From assembly GCF_005887095.1 (NCBI RefSeq), contig NZ_PNCI01000001.1:186001-250000 (forward strand): a DNA stretch of 64,000 nucleotides, in the 5' to 3' direction. The notes beneath the pieces are model-generated. The model had not been told where the DNA came from, did not search any database, and saw only the letters and a program-made list of their open reading frames with translations. Source of the stretch: Pseudoalteromonas rubra. GTDB taxonomy: Bacteria > Pseudomonadota > Gammaproteobacteria > Enterobacterales > Alteromonadaceae. Of this stretch, positions 28,934 to 38,514 are shown one piece after another. The position numbers were made by a program, and so were the translations under genes. Positions within the stretch are counted from its first letter, which is position 1. Every line of letters begins with the position of its first letter.

Positions 28934-29902
28934 ATGTCGAACGAAAGCAACGAGTACTACAAAGCATATCTCAGAGAGAAGCAGGCCCGCGACGAACTGG
29001 AAACCCTGCTCGAAGACAAAACTCGATCTCTGTATCTCGCGAATCAAGAACTGGAAGCAAACCTGGCGCAGCTAAAGCGCCAACACGCTGCAATTTTACA
29101 AAGTGAGAAAATGGCCACTCTGGGTGTGATGTCTGCCGGCGTCGCACATGAAATTAATAACCCGCTTGCTTACATAAACGGTAATATAGGTACTCTTGGA
29201 CAAGTTGCAAAAGGCGTTTCTGATTTAATTAAGACCAGTCAGTCTTTTTCAAAGGATGCTATAGATCAAGACGACTTTAAAGAAGCATTTGCGCAATTAG
29301 AATCTCAGTACCAGCTGTGTTTTTTTGCCGAAGATGCACAGGATCTGATCGATGATTGTCAGGATGGTTGCCAGCGTATAGCAACTATAGTTGCCAGTTT
29401 GCTTGATTTTGCCAGACCTAAGAACAACGAATTTGTTATGGCTGATATGACGGAGGCCATTGATAGTGCTCTGGGTTTGCTTGCAAATCAGCTCAAGCAT
29501 ATAGAGTTAAGCGTTAAGAAATCCGACATTCCGATGAGCCACTGCAATTTGGCTGCGCTTAATCAGGTCGTCATTAATCTGTTAATGAATGCCAAATATG
29601 CTTGTGAGCAGGCTAAGTCCGAAGGCATGCATGCTTCCTCAGAGATTGAGCTTCATATCAAAAAGGTTAGTACCCACATTATTATAGAAGTGACGGACAA
29701 TGGTACCGGTATAGCTCAAGACACGATACCGCATATATTCGAACCATTCTTTACGACCAAACCTGTGGGTCAGGGAACGGGCATGGGATTGGCTGTTGCG
29801 TATGGCATCGTTTCTGAACACAGTGGGACGATCAATGTTGCAAGCACAGAGGGTGAAGGTACCACTGTGACCGTTACTATCCCTGTAAACCACGTCAAAT
29901 AA
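28934..29902 (+). CDS. hnoK: H-NOX-associated histidine kinase HnoK
   Basis: The 322-residue kinase has no membrane segment and no sensory domain of its own, only an N-terminal coiled coil (about 5-55), the phospho-acceptor H72 in AHEINNPL and a HATPase domain (INLLMNAKYAC, DNGTGI, FEPFFTTK, GTGMGLAV). It thus depends on a partner sensor, consistent with regulation by H-NOX binding NO. Likely phosphorylation targets are receiver proteins such as the divergent HnoD-like regulator. GGAGGG lies upstream of the ATG. No clear terminator follows. Confidence 0.94.
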   Translation: MSNESNEYYKAYLREKQARDELETLLEDKTRSLYLANQELEANLAQLKRQHAAILQSEKMATLGVMSAGVAHEINNPLAYINGNIGTLGQVAKGVSDLIKTSQSFSKDAIDQDDFKEAFAQLESQYQLCFFAEDAQDLIDDCQDGCQRIATIVASLLDFARPKNNEFVMADMTEAIDSALGLLANQLKHIELSVKKSDIPMSHCNLAALNQVVINLLMNAKYACEQAKSEGMHASSEIELHIKKVSTHIIIEVTDNGTGIAQDTIPHIFEPFFTTKPVGQGTGMGLAVAYGIVSEHSGTINVASTEGEGTTVTVTIPVNHVK

Positions 29903-30405
29903 AAAGCCCCTTGTTCCCGCAACCTGTACGGCGACCTTGCTCTAGCGTTAGTTTGTCCCTAAAAGAAGTATATTTATGTGATACCTTCAATCGTTAACCT
30001 TTACGTTAACTAGATATATACATACTGATCTCGGATGATTCTCATATAACTATTACGTATAAGTTATTCCCCAATTGAAATTTATGAAATATGCATTTCG
30101 AATTAAAAAAACTTATCCGAATGCATAAGAAAATCTTTTGCTTGTTTCTGTTATGCATCTAACTGGTTGTTCTTATAACAATAGTAGTGAATATATGAAC
30201 TGTCATATATGAATTTAACTCACTTAATTGAGTTTGGGTTTGCTTGAGAAAAAGTCCATTCATTTGAATAATTGCTAGTGAAAAAGGATGGGGTCAACCG
30301 TTTGGCAGATTAAAAAGTAGTCATGCTTACGTTGACGTACTCAAATTCTATGTTAGCTTTACTTTAAAAATGTTAATCACTAAAACGGTAAAGGTTGAAG
30401 AAAGT
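29903..30405 (+). promoter_or_regulatory. Long AT-rich control region of the chitinase cluster
   Basis: No gene was found in these 503 bp. A good sigma70-like promoter is TTGAGA (30244-30249), a 17-bp spacer and AATAAT (30267-30272), giving a leader of roughly 125 nt before the chitinase ATG. Just upstream are two inverted repeats: ATATATGA-ACTG-TCATATAT at 30191-30210 and AACTCA-N6-TGAGTT at 30217-30234, the latter 10 bp before the -35. Further back, GAAAT-N4-ATTTC occurs near 30087-30100. These may bind activators or repressors. No c-di-GMP riboswitch pattern was recognised. Confidence 0.5.
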
Positions 30406-33400
30406 ATGAAAACGAGAAACAAATTCAAGATGGCAATGCAGCTCAGTGCAATCGCCATTGCGATCGGCTCAACACAGGCTAACGCATACGATTGTACCGG
30501 GCTTAACCCATGGGAATCAGGCAAAGCATACACAGGCGGTCAGCAAGTTGAGCAGAACAATAATGCTTATGAGGCAAACTGGTGGACACGCTCGGAGCCA
30601 GCAGCTAATTCAGGTGACTGGCAAGAATGGACTTGGTTGGGCCAGTGTGACAGCGTTGTCGAAAATAAGCCACCTGTCGCCAGTAACTTACAGCCGGTTT
30701 CTGGTTCTGAATTTGCCGTAAATGACAGCGTTGCCATCAGTGTGAAAGCGGTCGATCCTGATGGCACTGTGAGCAAAGTTGAGTTCTTTGTCGATGGTGC
30801 TTTGGTTGCCACTGACGTAAGCGGAACCGCAGATATGTTTGACGCACAGTGGAGCGCCAGTGTCGGTACTCACGACATTAGTGCAACGGCATATGATGAC
30901 AAAGGTGCTGCTTCTAATGTATTGACTAGCCAAATCCTTGTTAAACCGGTTGATACAGGTAACAAGGCTCCAGAAGCTCAGTTAGTAATAAAGAGCCAGC
31001 CAGCAGAACTGGTTGTCGGTTCACAGGTTGTTTTTGGTCTATCCGGAAGCGATGTAGACGGTCAGGTGACTAAGTTGACGTTTACGGTAGATGGTGTGGA
31101 CGTTGTTACTACAAATGGCACCGCAACCGATCACACCTGGACCGCACAACAACTTGGTCCGGTGAGCTTTACACTAACTGTGACAGATGACAAAGGGGCA
31201 ACTTCAAGTGTGTCTCAGACACTGACAGTTGTTGAGCAGGGGCAGGGTGGTCGTGATGACTGTAAACCAGAAGGCTTGTTCCAGACTCCGGGCGTGAATA
31301 CGCCTTACTGTACTATTTACGACGTAAACGGACGAGAAAAGATGGGCAATGACCATCCTCGTCGCGTGATCGGCTACTTTACCAGTTGGAGAAATGGCGC
31401 AAATGGCCAACCGTCATACCTGGTTAATGACATTCCTTGGGACAAGATAACGCATATTAACTACGCCTTTGCGCACGTTGATGCAAACAACAAGGTATCC
31501 ATTGGCGACCCAACGGCTGCTGGTAATCCGGCAACGAATATGGAATGGCCTGGAGAGGCTGGCGCAGAAATGGATCCTGCACTGCCATACAAAGGTCACT
31601 TTAACCTGCTGAACAAATACAAAAAGCAATATCCTGACGTAAAAACACTGATCTCTGTTGGCGGCTGGGCTGAAACTGGTGGCTACTTCGGCAGCGATGG
31701 TAAGCGTGTCAACAGTGGTGGTTTTTACACCATGACGACCAATGCCGATGGCAGTGTGAATCAGGCTGGTATTGACGCATTTGCGGCAAGTGCTGTGGAG
31801 TTTATCCGTACTTACGGTTTTGACGGTGTCGATATCGATTATGAATACCCAACTTCAATGAACGATGCAGGCCATCCGGATGACTTCCCAATCTCTAACG
31901 CATTACGCGCAGGATTGAATGCCTCATATCAGGTGCTGATGAAGCGATTGCGTGAAGAGCTTGATAAAGCAGGCCAACAAGATGGTAAGCACTACATGTT
32001 AACTATTGCGTCACCTTCTTCAGGCTACTTACTACGTGGTATGGAGACATTCCAGGTCACTAAATATCTGGATTACGTCAATATCATGTCTTACGACTTA
32101 CATGGAGCATGGAACCAGCATGTAGGCCACAATGCTTCTTTGTTTGACACTGGGGAAGACTCTGAGCTCAAAGCATGGAATGTCTATGGCACAGCGCAAT
32201 TCGAAGGTATTGGGTATCTGAACACAGACTGGGCAGTAAAATACTTCCGTGGTGCTTTGTCTGGTGGTCGTATCAATATCGGTATTCCTTACTACACCCG
32301 TGGTTTCCAAAATGTACAAGGCGGTACAAACGGGCTTTGGGGTCAGGCGGCATTCCCGGACCAGGCGAACTGTCCACCAGGCACCGGAAAAGGTGAAAAG
32401 AATAAATGTGGTAACGGCGCTGTCGGCATCGACAATCTTTGGCATGACAAAAATGACGTAGGCCTTGAAGTGCCGGCTGGCTCTAACCCGTTGTGGCATG
32501 TTAAGAACCTGCAATCAGGTATTGTTGCGAGCTACCTGGCTGATTACGGCCTGACACCAGACACCGATCCTGCAGACCGCTTGACTGGTACCTATGCCCG
32601 TCATTATGACTCTGTAGCTGTTGCCCCCTGGTTGTGGAATGCCGAGAAGAAAGTATTTTTGTCGATTGAAGATGAAGAGTCTATGGGTACCAAGGTTGAT
32701 TATGTCATCAACAATGGACTTGGCGGCATCATGTTCTGGGAGCTGGCCGGGGATTTCGATTACGACGCGGCAAAGGGTGAGTACTTTATGGGTTCAAGCC
32801 TGACCACGTTAGCCTATAACAAGTTTAACCAATCTGGCGCGCCATACGATATCCACCCAGGTGATGTGAGCTTCCAGGTGCCAGCGGAATCAGTCGACGT
32901 TAGCTTTACAGCAAAAGACTTCCCGCTGGGCGATGACAACTATCCAATCGCGCCAACGTTCTCATTCACCAATAACTCGGCCATTGATCTGTCAGGGGCT
33001 AAGATCACCTTTGATGTACCAGTTGCTACTTCTGCAATCTTCAAGTCTAACTGGAATGCACAGGAAAAACTTGGTATGGCAGTTGAAGTGAATCGCTCCA
33101 ACGCTGCTGGTAACAACATCGGCGGATTTGAAAACGAGTTCCATCGCTTTTCAATCACTCTGGTAGATGAGTGGGGGAATATTCCTAAGTCTTTTGCACC
33201 AGGTGAAACCGTAAATGCACAAGTGATGTACTACATGCCAATCACAGGTCCGGTTAACTTCGTTGCGGAAAAAGATGGTAAGCGTTACGCGTTTAAGTTT
33301 GAGTATCCGAAACTGCCGGATGCAAAACCGGGTGACGGCAACGGTGGACCAATCACAAGCTGTGAAGGCGTGCCTATCTCACAGATCAGTGTTTACCCCG

Positions 33401-33531
33401 AGTTTCCAAAGGGAAGTCACGCAGCTCAGGGAGACCTCATCATCGATGGTAACGGTGTATACAAAGCGAAGTGGTGGAGCAATAAGCAACCATCAGCCAG
33501 CTCTGATTACACCAAGGTTTGTAGTTTGTAA
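30406..33531 (+). CDS. Secreted multidomain GH18 chitinase
   Basis: The enzyme hydrolyses chitin outside the cell. Order of parts: signal peptide 1-27 (ending ANA), a CBM5/12 chitin-binding module about 28-82 with the AYEANWWTR aromatic motif, two Ig/PKD-like repeats (about 88-185 and 190-280), a GH18 barrel with DGVDIDYE at 473-480 (acid E480), a ChiC-type C-terminal domain about 820-970 and a second CBM5/12 at about 985-1041 (YKAKWWS). The ATG at 30406 starts the signal peptide; the longer frame from 30370 adds 12 unlikely residues. It is first in the chitinase-LPMO-chitinase cluster. Confidence 0.95.
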   Translation: MKTRNKFKMAMQLSAIAIAIGSTQANAYDCTGLNPWESGKAYTGGQQVEQNNNAYEANWWTRSEPAANSGDWQEWTWLGQCDSVVENKPPVASNLQPVSGSEFAVNDSVAISVKAVDPDGTVSKVEFFVDGALVATDVSGTADMFDAQWSASVGTHDISATAYDDKGAASNVLTSQILVKPVDTGNKAPEAQLVIKSQPAELVVGSQVVFGLSGSDVDGQVTKLTFTVDGVDVVTTNGTATDHTWTAQQLGPVSFTLTVTDDKGATSSVSQTLTVVEQGQGGRDDCKPEGLFQTPGVNTPYCTIYDVNGREKMGNDHPRRVIGYFTSWRNGANGQPSYLVNDIPWDKITHINYAFAHVDANNKVSIGDPTAAGNPATNMEWPGEAGAEMDPALPYKGHFNLLNKYKKQYPDVKTLISVGGWAETGGYFGSDGKRVNSGGFYTMTTNADGSVNQAGIDAFAASAVEFIRTYGFDGVDIDYEYPTSMNDAGHPDDFPISNALRAGLNASYQVLMKRLREELDKAGQQDGKHYMLTIASPSSGYLLRGMETFQVTKYLDYVNIMSYDLHGAWNQHVGHNASLFDTGEDSELKAWNVYGTAQFEGIGYLNTDWAVKYFRGALSGGRINIGIPYYTRGFQNVQGGTNGLWGQAAFPDQANCPPGTGKGEKNKCGNGAVGIDNLWHDKNDVGLEVPAGSNPLWHVKNLQSGIVASYLADYGLTPDTDPADRLTGTYARHYDSVAVAPWLWNAEKKVFLSIEDEESMGTKVDYVINNGLGGIMFWELAGDFDYDAAKGEYFMGSSLTTLAYNKFNQSGAPYDIHPGDVSFQVPAESVDVSFTAKDFPLGDDNYPIAPTFSFTNNSAIDLSGAKITFDVPVATSAIFKSNWNAQEKLGMAVEVNRSNAAGNNIGGFENEFHRFSITLVDEWGNIPKSFAPGETVNAQVMYYMPITGPVNFVAEKDGKRYAFKFEYPKLPDAKPGDGNGGPITSCEGVPISQISVYPEFPKGSHAAQGDLIIDGNGVYKAKWWSNKQPSASSDYTKVCSL

Positions 33532-33551
33532 CCGACTAACTAACAAGGATA

Positions 33552-33567
33552 AGGGGCTTCGGCCCCT
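33552..33567 (+). other. UUCG-capped hairpin between chitinase and LPMO genes
   Basis: AGGGGC-TTCG-GCCCCT forms a 6-bp stem with the very stable UUCG tetraloop in the 52-bp intercistronic gap. There is no T tract, so it is more likely an mRNA-stability or 3'-end barrier element than a terminator; some attenuation of downstream transcription is possible. Confidence 0.55.
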
Positions 33568-33583
33568 ATGAAAGAGGCAAACT

Positions 33584-35020
33584 ATGAAGACGTGTACATC
33601 TTTTTCAAAACAGACCGCTATCGGTGCTCTAGCGTTGGCTGCTTTGGGTTACAGCGCACTGGCTGCCAGTCATGGCTATATGGATTTTCCTATGGCTAGA
33701 CAAGCTATCTGTGAAGACCAGGGTGGTTATTGGTGGCCAGAAGATGGTTCCAATATTCCCAATGCGGCTTGTCGCGCAGCTTACCTGGAGTCTGGTTATG
33801 TCCAGTTTATTCAGGAGCATGAATTCGCGGTTAATACACCCGATTATAACAACCAACAAGCGGTCGAAAAAAACATTCCTGATGGCACCTTATGCGCAGC
33901 AGGTTCGCACGAAAAACGGGGCATGAACTTGCCGTCTGCGGATTGGCAGACGACTCAAGTCAGACCAAACGCAGCAGGGGAGCTGGCCATACGATTCCAT
34001 GCCACTACCCCTCACAACCCTAGCTTCTGGAAATTTTATCTGACCAAGCCGGGATTTAATCCTGCGACAGACGTGATGACCTGGGGCAGTCTGGATCTGA
34101 TCACTGAAGTCGGTAACGTCGATTTTGTTAAAGACCCAGACGGAAAGCGCATATATGAGATGACCATTCAGATCCCGCAGGGCCGAAGTGGAAATGCGAT
34201 TTTGTATACTCGCTGGCAGAGAAATGATGTGGTTGGCGAGGGATTCTATAACTGTAGCGACATTAATATCGTCACTGATACACAACCGAACGACTGGTTT
34301 TCAGCTGGCTACTTTGTTACCAGAGGTCAGTCAGCCAATGTTGGCGACCTGATCTGGGCAAGGGTGTTCGACCAAAATGGCCAGGAGTTAGTAAAACATT
34401 CTTTGGCTGTGACAGCGCAAAACCAGGCAACTTGGGCGAGCGTTTTGGCAGGTCAGCTTAATACCACGTATGCCAGTGATGTTCAGGTTGGAGTGAAACA
34501 AACAAACGGTGATGTGGTATTTGATGAAGCTAATTTGCTGGGTAACGAAGTATTCGTAACAGATGCTGCCTTTACCTATAACCTAACAATCGTGCCCAAA
34601 GCACCGAATACACCGCCGACGGTTCATCAGCCAGATCCGATTGTGTTGGATGAAAATAGCCAAGTTCAGGTTCATGTGCATGCCTTTGATGATGAGCAAA
34701 CTGAGCTGACCTACAACTGGTCACTGCCATCCGGACTTACGATGACAGGCAGTGGTGCAACCGTCACTTTGCAAAGTGGTGAGGTGTCGGCAGACACTCA
34801 GTACACGGTTTCAATTGCAGTATCTGATGGCGAGCTAACCACATCCAGAGATCTAAGCGTAACGGTTAAAGATATTCCTGTGTCTACGTATCCAAAGTGG
34901 CAAGCCTCTGACACCTATGTAGGTGGGGATAAAGTCTCGCACAAGGGCAAAAATTATGAAGCCAAGTGGTGGACCCGTGGTGAAGAGCCCGGCAAAGCCC
35001 AGGTCTGGAAAGCACTTTAG
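33584..35020 (+). CDS. AA10 lytic polysaccharide monooxygenase with CBM5/12
   Basis: This copper enzyme oxidatively breaks crystalline chitin and boosts chitinases. The signal peptide (1-29) ends just before H30, which becomes the N-terminal histidine of the copper brace; the second brace residue is probably H144 in the TTPHNPSFWKFY segment. After the AA10 domain (30 to about 225) come a GbpA-like linker domain (about 240-335), one Ig/PKD-like repeat (about 345-430) and a C-terminal CBM5/12 (YEAKWWTRGEEPGKAQVWKAL region). The CBM is nearly identical to that of the next gene. Confidence 0.96.
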   Translation: MKTCTSFSKQTAIGALALAALGYSALAASHGYMDFPMARQAICEDQGGYWWPEDGSNIPNAACRAAYLESGYVQFIQEHEFAVNTPDYNNQQAVEKNIPDGTLCAAGSHEKRGMNLPSADWQTTQVRPNAAGELAIRFHATTPHNPSFWKFYLTKPGFNPATDVMTWGSLDLITEVGNVDFVKDPDGKRIYEMTIQIPQGRSGNAILYTRWQRNDVVGEGFYNCSDINIVTDTQPNDWFSAGYFVTRGQSANVGDLIWARVFDQNGQELVKHSLAVTAQNQATWASVLAGQLNTTYASDVQVGVKQTNGDVVFDEANLLGNEVFVTDAAFTYNLTIVPKAPNTPPTVHQPDPIVLDENSQVQVHVHAFDDEQTELTYNWSLPSGLTMTGSGATVTLQSGEVSADTQYTVSIAVSDGELTTSRDLSVTVKDIPVSTYPKWQASDTYVGGDKVSHKGKNYEAKWWTRGEEPGKAQVWKAL

Positions 35021-35101
35021 CCAGGCCAGTCAGTTTTAAGCAGTAACAATAAATCACCCTCTGGGGTTTGGATATAACATGTAAATAAGGTTGAGAAAGT
35101 A

Positions 35102-37567
35102 ATGAAGATTAAACAGATCAGTACGGCAATAGGCCTTGCACTAATGAGTGGCTCAGTTCTAGCTGCGCCTTCAACACCTAGCTTGAGCTGGGAACCTCAG
35201 GTCTATTCTTTTGTAGATGTTTTACTTGATGGCAATGGATCATACAAAGACCTGGTAACTGCTAAAGACAAGGTAGACATACAGATAAAATGGAATGCCT
35301 GGAGTGGTACCGGTGGTGACAGCTACAAAGTGTATTTCGATAATCAGCTGATTAATGAGGGTGTATTGGAAGCAGGAACTAAAAGCGGCACAATCACTTT
35401 CCCTTACACTCAGTCTGGTCGCCATACTTTGTATGTTGAACTGTGCGATAGTACCGGCTGTGCGAGAAGTGCAGGCAAAGAGATCGTTATAGCAGACACA
35501 GATGGTGGTCACTTAGAACCTTTGCCTATGGATGTTAACCCTAACAACCGCAATAACGGCACTATCCCAGGCAAAGTAACGGGTGCTTATTTTGTAGAAT
35601 GGGGCATTTATGGTCGCGACTTTGACGTGACTAACATCCCAGCACAGAACCTTAGCCACCTGTTATATGGTTTCATTCCAATTTGTGGAGCCAATGAATC
35701 ACTGAAAGAAATTGAAAATGGCAATAGCTGGCGTGCATTGCAAAAAGCGTGTGCAGGAACACCTGATTATGAAGTGGTGATCCACGATCCATGGGCTGCA
35801 ATTCAGAAGACACTGCCAGGTGTAAGTCAGAATGACCCAATTCGTGGTACTTATGCCCAGCTAATGGCACTCAAGCAGCGCTACCCGGACCTGAAAATCT
35901 TACCATCAGTTGGTGGTTGGACGCTCTCGGACCCATTCCATGGGTTCACTAACAAAGCAAATCGTGATGTGTTTGTCGCCTCGATGAAAAAGTTCCTAAA
36001 AACGTGGAAGTTCTATGACGGGGTAGACATCGACTGGGAATTCCCAGGTGGTGATGGTCCAAACCCGGGGTTGGGCGACCCAGTCAATGATGGTCCGGCT
36101 TATATTGCACTCATGGCCGAGCTAAGAGCTATGCTAGATGAACTTGAAGCCGAAACGGGTCGTACGTACGAGCTGACGTCAGCCATTGGTTCTGGCTACG
36201 ATAAAATTGAAGACGTAGATTATCAGGCTGCACAGCAATATATGGACTACATCTTCGCGATGACCTATGACTTTTATGGCGGCTGGAACAATGTAACAGG
36301 CCACCAGGCAGGTTTGTATTGTGGTTCTCACCTAAGTCAGGACGAATGTAATGGTACCGGTGTCGATGACAACGGTGAACCGCGTAAAGGCCCAGCTTAC
36401 ACGGCACATAACGCAGTACAATTGTTATTACAACAGGGTGTAAACTCGAAGAAAATCGTCATGGGTGCAGCTATGTATGGCCGTGGCTGGGAAGGTGTGA
36501 TGGACCAGAATACCACTATCCCGGGCAATCCAATGACAGCGCCAGGTAATGGTAAATACTCAGGCTCTACCTCAGAAGGGGTATGGGAGCCGGGTATCAT
36601 GGATTACAAAGCCATTGCTGCTAATTTGGTTGGGCCGAATGGCACAGGTCTGAACGGGTTTGAGGTTGGTTACGACGAGCAGGCAGAAGCTGCTTATGTC
36701 TGGAACCGCAGCAACGGAAAATTACTGACTTTCGATAGTGCACGCTCTGTTGAAGCAAAAGGACGTTATGTAAACCTGTACGACCTGGGTGGATTATTTG
36801 CCTGGGAAATCGATGCTGATAATGGCGATATTCTGAACGCTATGTATGATGGTTTGACTGGTGGTGTACCAGTTAACAAGCCGCCGGTTGTCTCTGTAGA
36901 CAGCAATGTTACTGTTCAGTCAGGCGGTTCAGTAAACGTGACTGCAACGGCGTCTGACCCCGACAACCAACCATTGACGTTTGCCTGGAGTGCGCCAAGT
37001 GCACTGACCCTGACGAATACTACCAGTGCAACTGTGGCGGTAGCCGCGCCAGTTGTAACACAAGACACTGAGTATACATTGACTATTGCCGTGTCAGATG
37101 GAGAAGCGACGACAACGCGCAATGTAAAGGTACTGGTTAAAGCCCCATCGACTGGTAACGATGCTCCAGTAGTTACACCTGTCTCTGCAGTTACACTTGC
37201 CGAGAATACCAGCACAACGGTGCAGGTTAATGCCACAGACCCTAACGGCGATGCATTAACTTACAGCTGGACGGCGAGCAACGGTTTGAGCGTAAATGGC
37301 CAGGGTGCCAGCGCGACGATTACTGCGCCAGAAGTTACTCAGGATACGACTTACCAGGTGACTGTTGCCGTGTCAGACGGTGTTGCAACTACGACAGTTT
37401 CGTTCGATGTTAATGTCACGGATTCTACAGTAGGCGCTGATCCGTGGGACCGTAGTAAAGTGTATGTCGGTGGCGACCGTGTTAGCTATCAAGGCAAGTT
37501 ATACGAAGCTAAGTGGTGGACTCGTGGTGAAGAGCCCGGAAAAGCGATGGTGTGGAAGGCACTTTAA
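35102..37567 (+). CDS. chiA: GH18 chitinase, Serratia ChiA type
   Basis: A signal peptide (1-21) is followed by the ChiA N-terminal fibronectin-like domain (SLSWEPQVYSFVDV, about 22-135) and a GH18 barrel with DGVDIDWE at 306-313 (acid E313, close to E315 of Serratia ChiA). The FAMTYDFYGGW motif and insertion domain are present. Two Ig/PKD-like repeats (about 598-680 and 688-770) and a C-terminal CBM5/12 follow. It probably acts processively and complements the first chitinase. A strong terminator closes the cluster. Confidence 0.96.
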   Translation: MKIKQISTAIGLALMSGSVLAAPSTPSLSWEPQVYSFVDVLLDGNGSYKDLVTAKDKVDIQIKWNAWSGTGGDSYKVYFDNQLINEGVLEAGTKSGTITFPYTQSGRHTLYVELCDSTGCARSAGKEIVIADTDGGHLEPLPMDVNPNNRNNGTIPGKVTGAYFVEWGIYGRDFDVTNIPAQNLSHLLYGFIPICGANESLKEIENGNSWRALQKACAGTPDYEVVIHDPWAAIQKTLPGVSQNDPIRGTYAQLMALKQRYPDLKILPSVGGWTLSDPFHGFTNKANRDVFVASMKKFLKTWKFYDGVDIDWEFPGGDGPNPGLGDPVNDGPAYIALMAELRAMLDELEAETGRTYELTSAIGSGYDKIEDVDYQAAQQYMDYIFAMTYDFYGGWNNVTGHQAGLYCGSHLSQDECNGTGVDDNGEPRKGPAYTAHNAVQLLLQQGVNSKKIVMGAAMYGRGWEGVMDQNTTIPGNPMTAPGNGKYSGSTSEGVWEPGIMDYKAIAANLVGPNGTGLNGFEVGYDEQAEAAYVWNRSNGKLLTFDSARSVEAKGRYVNLYDLGGLFAWEIDADNGDILNAMYDGLTGGVPVNKPPVVSVDSNVTVQSGGSVNVTATASDPDNQPLTFAWSAPSALTLTNTTSATVAVAAPVVTQDTEYTLTIAVSDGEATTTRNVKVLVKAPSTGNDAPVVTPVSAVTLAENTSTTVQVNATDPNGDALTYSWTASNGLSVNGQGASATITAPEVTQDTTYQVTVAVSDGVATTTVSFDVNVTDSTVGADPWDRSKVYVGGDRVSYQGKLYEAKWWTRGEEPGKAMVWKAL

Positions 37568-37633
37568 TGAATGTTGATATCAGAAGCGGAAGTTTTTGTT
37601 TCTGATTGACCAAGGGACTGGCCAACAATAATG

Positions 37634-37664
37634 AACAAAGGCGCTGTCGCGCCTTTGTTTTCTT
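37634..37664 (+). terminator. Terminator of the chitinase cluster
   Basis: AACAAAGGCGC pairs perfectly with GCGCCTTTGTT over 11 bp around a TGTC loop, followed by a T-rich tail, 67 bp after chiA. Confidence 0.92.
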
Positions 37665-37699
37665 GCCGATATACTTCATAATCTAGCTAATATCAATGA

Positions 37700-38476
37700 T
37701 TGCTAGACGTTGTGCATTTACTATTATTTCTGTTTTTTCTTCTGCCTTCTACGGTGTTTGCAAATACCCAGTGTGATACACGCTACAAAGTTGGCGTGGG
37801 CACCAGCTGGCCCCCTTATGTGATGTATCGGGAGACGGTTCCCTATGGCCTGGATATTGAAATAACCCGAAGGGTGTTCAGTAAGGCTAAGTTGTGTATA
37901 GACTTTGTTCAGCTGCCCTCTTCAGCCAGAGGTATCACAGAGCTTTCCAAAGGCTTTATCGATATCCTTCCTTCAGCAAGTTTTAACACCCAAAGAGCCG
38001 AACTGGCCTATTTTAGCCAAGCTTATCGGCGGGAAAGAATGCGTTTATTTACAAGAAGTAAAGATCTAAGCGATGTGAGAAGCCTGACGGAGCTATTTGC
38101 GGCGGAGCGCACATTTGTTGCCAATCCTGGTGCCTATTATGGCAGAGAGCTGGAACAAATTCTCAAGATTGCCTGGTACAGAGAGCGCTTACTTGAAGTG
38201 CCCAGTATCAGTCAGCGTATGCAGCTGGTGAATCGCGGGCGAGTCGACTTTTTAATTGAAGATGAATTCTCCGGTTATCACTACATAGAGAAGCTTGGGT
38301 TTAGGGAGATGAAAATACATCCCTATGTTGTCAACGATAACGCCATTCATTTTATGTTAAGTCGTAAATCCTTTAATAAACAAGAAATAGAAGAAATTAA
38401 CTCAGCCATAGATTCGTTGCAAGACGAGATAGCTGAGCTGGTCAGGCAGTATGGATTAGAAACCGGTAGAGGCTAA
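37700..38476 (+). CDS. Periplasmic solute-binding-like protein (SBP_bac_3)
   Basis: The product has a signal peptide (ending TVFA at about 22) and the family-3 binding-protein pattern: YKVGVGTSWPPYVM, GLDIEITRRVF, then GFIDILPSASFNTQRAELAYFSQAY. No permease or ATPase is encoded nearby, so it may be a stand-alone sensor domain or an accessory binding protein. The start is unclear: TTG at 37700 and GTG at 37712 are both possible, and an out-of-frame ATG at 37696 opens a 26-codon frame that overlaps both. Confidence 0.82.
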   Translation: MLDVVHLLLFLFFLLPSTVFANTQCDTRYKVGVGTSWPPYVMYRETVPYGLDIEITRRVFSKAKLCIDFVQLPSSARGITELSKGFIDILPSASFNTQRAELAYFSQAYRRERMRLFTRSKDLSDVRSLTELFAAERTFVANPGAYYGRELEQILKIAWYRERLLEVPSISQRMQLVNRGRVDFLIEDEFSGYHYIEKLGFREMKIHPYVVNDNAIHFMLSRKSFNKQEIEEINSAIDSLQDEIAELVRQYGLETGRG

Positions 38477-38514
38477 CTTCTTGGATCCTGACATCTTTTT
38501 ACGGAGTACAAATA

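Noticed and set aside
29903-30405. c-di-GMP riboswitch upstream of the chitinase gene
   Set aside because: Some marine chitin-related genes have GEMM riboswitches, but the characteristic conserved core and tetraloop-receptor pattern were not found here.
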